From NCBI RefSeq assembly GCF_014651775.1, contig NZ_BMXN01000005.1:1-64000 (forward strand): a stretch of 64,000 nucleotides of DNA, given 5' to 3'. The DNA is from Vreelandella hamiltonii (GTDB taxonomy: Bacteria > Pseudomonadota > Gammaproteobacteria > Pseudomonadales > Halomonadaceae). The position numbers and the translations under genes are program-made. Below, piece by piece: positions 63,520 through 64,000 of this stretch. The notes under the pieces were generated by a model that saw nothing but the letters and a program-made list of their open reading frames with translations, did no database searches and had not been told where the DNA came from. Numbering within the stretch: position 1 is the stretch's first letter; each line of letters starts with the position of its first letter.

Positions 63520-64000
63520 GGGCGAGTCACCGATGGCAGTGAAACCACCACGCGACCCCCAGGATGTCGGCTACACATTGCCGACGGTTCTGGCGATTGG
63601 CGTGCATCTCGTCGTGATTGCGTTCACGCTGATTCGGCTACCCAGCACGCCTGCAGAGCCCGACTCCTCATCGATCGTGCAGGCCACTTTTGTCAGCACG
63701 GAAACCTTTACCGATCAGGCGCAGCAGGTCACCGAGCAGCAGGCCGCGCTGAACAGTGCGACCGAGCCGGCCGAGAGCGAGCCAGCACCTGAAGCACCTA
63801 GCCCCGCAGAGCAGGCAGCTGAAGCAGAGGCTGCCGCGGCGGCACAGCGCGAGGCAGAAGCCGCAGCCCGTGCAGAGCAGCAAGCCCGTGAGCTGGCCGA
63901 AGCCCAGGCCGAGGCCGAAGCAGAGGCCCAGCGGCGCGAGCAGGAAGCTCAGCGGGCAGCAGAAGAGCAGGCCGCTGAGCAGCGCGCCCGGGAAGAAGCA
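63512..64000 (+). CDS. tolA: TolA, N-terminal part (runs off the window)
   Basis: The first 163 codons are open to the last base. A short cytoplasmic start is followed by one transmembrane helix (VLAIGVHLVVIAFTLI) and a long periplasmic stretch rich in Ala, Glu, Gln and Arg (from about residue 75), which in TolA forms the helix spanning the periplasm. The C-terminal domain that contacts Pal and TolB would lie beyond the window. ATG 63512 overlaps the tolR end; the ATG at 63533 could also serve as start. Confidence 0.92.
   Translation, partial: MAKGESPMAVKPPRDPQDVGYTLPTVLAIGVHLVVIAFTLIRLPSTPAEPDSSSIVQATFVSTETFTDQAQQVTEQQAALNSATEPAESEPAPEAPSPAEQAAEAEAAAAAQREAEAAARAEQQARELAEAQAEAEAEAQRREQEAQRAAEEQAAEQRAREEA

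Noticed and set aside
63740..64000. Ala/Glu/Gln-rich stretch as a DNA repeat
   Set aside because: It is the normal periplasmic helical region of TolA.
1..64000. CRISPR arrays, insertion sequences, prophage or plasmid genes, rRNA
   Set aside because: None was found; no transposase, integrase, capsid, Cas or spacer-repeat pattern is visible.

Overview
The window reads as about 64 kb of chromosome from a moderately halophilic gammaproteobacterium, most likely Halomonadaceae (Halomonas or a close relative). This is inferred from the gene set: an MvaT-type rather than H-NS-type nucleoid protein, the pilB-pilC-pilD-coaE-yacG block, a RegB/RegA redox pair, ketone-body genes, and the ruvC-ruvA-ruvB-ybgC-tolQ-tolR-tolA block. 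Base composition looks uniformly GC-rich by eye. Apart from AT-rich intergenic patches there is no sign of foreign DNA. I saw no insertion sequence, prophage, CRISPR array, integrase or rRNA.

Layout. 0-3.2 kb: mvaT, an AraC-type regulator, a small unknown gene and a Tus-like replication-terminus protein. 3.2-9.1 kb: a minus-strand operon pilB-pilC-pilD-coaE-yacG-ter, with two pilin genes divergent from pilB. 9.2-17.7 kb: a CigR-like secreted protein, an inositol-phosphatase-family enzyme, tRNA-Pro, a P-type cation ATPase flanked by two small unknown genes, a TauE-type exporter, ppnN and a LysR regulator. 17.7-24.2 kb: a glycine block with gcvH-gcvP on one strand and an alanine/glycine:cation symporter plus gcvT divergent on the other, sharing a palindrome-rich control region. 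24.2-31.3 kb: an NlpD-like LysM lipoprotein, an acyltransferase, a LysR regulator divergent from scoA-scoB, a DUF1338 protein, grxA, a HybE-like protein and 3-hydroxybutyrate dehydrogenase; scoAB and bdhA together convert 3-hydroxybutyrate to acetoacetyl-CoA. 31.3-36.4 kb: RegA/RegB, a small membrane protein, pyrC, mtnN and folD. 36.6-37.1 kb: a tRNA operon (Pro, Arg, His, His). 37.2-40.6 kb: a large ammonium-transporter/c-di-GMP fusion gene. 40.9-57.6 kb: a D-amino-acid-dehydrogenase-like gene, yjfB, prfC, yjjV, ygfZ, an HMA-fold/OsmC pair, uvrB, nei, class I fumarase, cardiolipin synthase, a HypT-like regulator, a NadM-Nudix enzyme, a YihY protein, a 2-hydroxyacid dehydrogenase and an FmdB-type protein. 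57.6-64 kb: aspS, ruvC, ruvA, ruvB, ybgC, tolQ, tolR and the start of tolA, which runs off the window.

The most interesting item is the 1124-residue protein at 37176-40550. An apparently complete Amt channel (twin His, Asp and Phe gate residues retained) is joined through a HAMP-like linker and two PAS domains to GGDEF and EAL domains that keep their catalytic residues and the inhibitory RxxD site. A near-consensus sigma-54 promoter (40691-40706) lies upstream on the same strand and no glnK is adjacent. Together these suggest a nitrogen-regulated ammonium sensor that controls c-di-GMP. Secondary points are the Tus homologue in the pilus operon, the operator-like palindromes of the divergent glycine genes, a P2-type ATPase lacking the SERCA calcium ligands, a HybE-family protein without hydrogenase genes, and an AspRS with the residues of the non-discriminating type.
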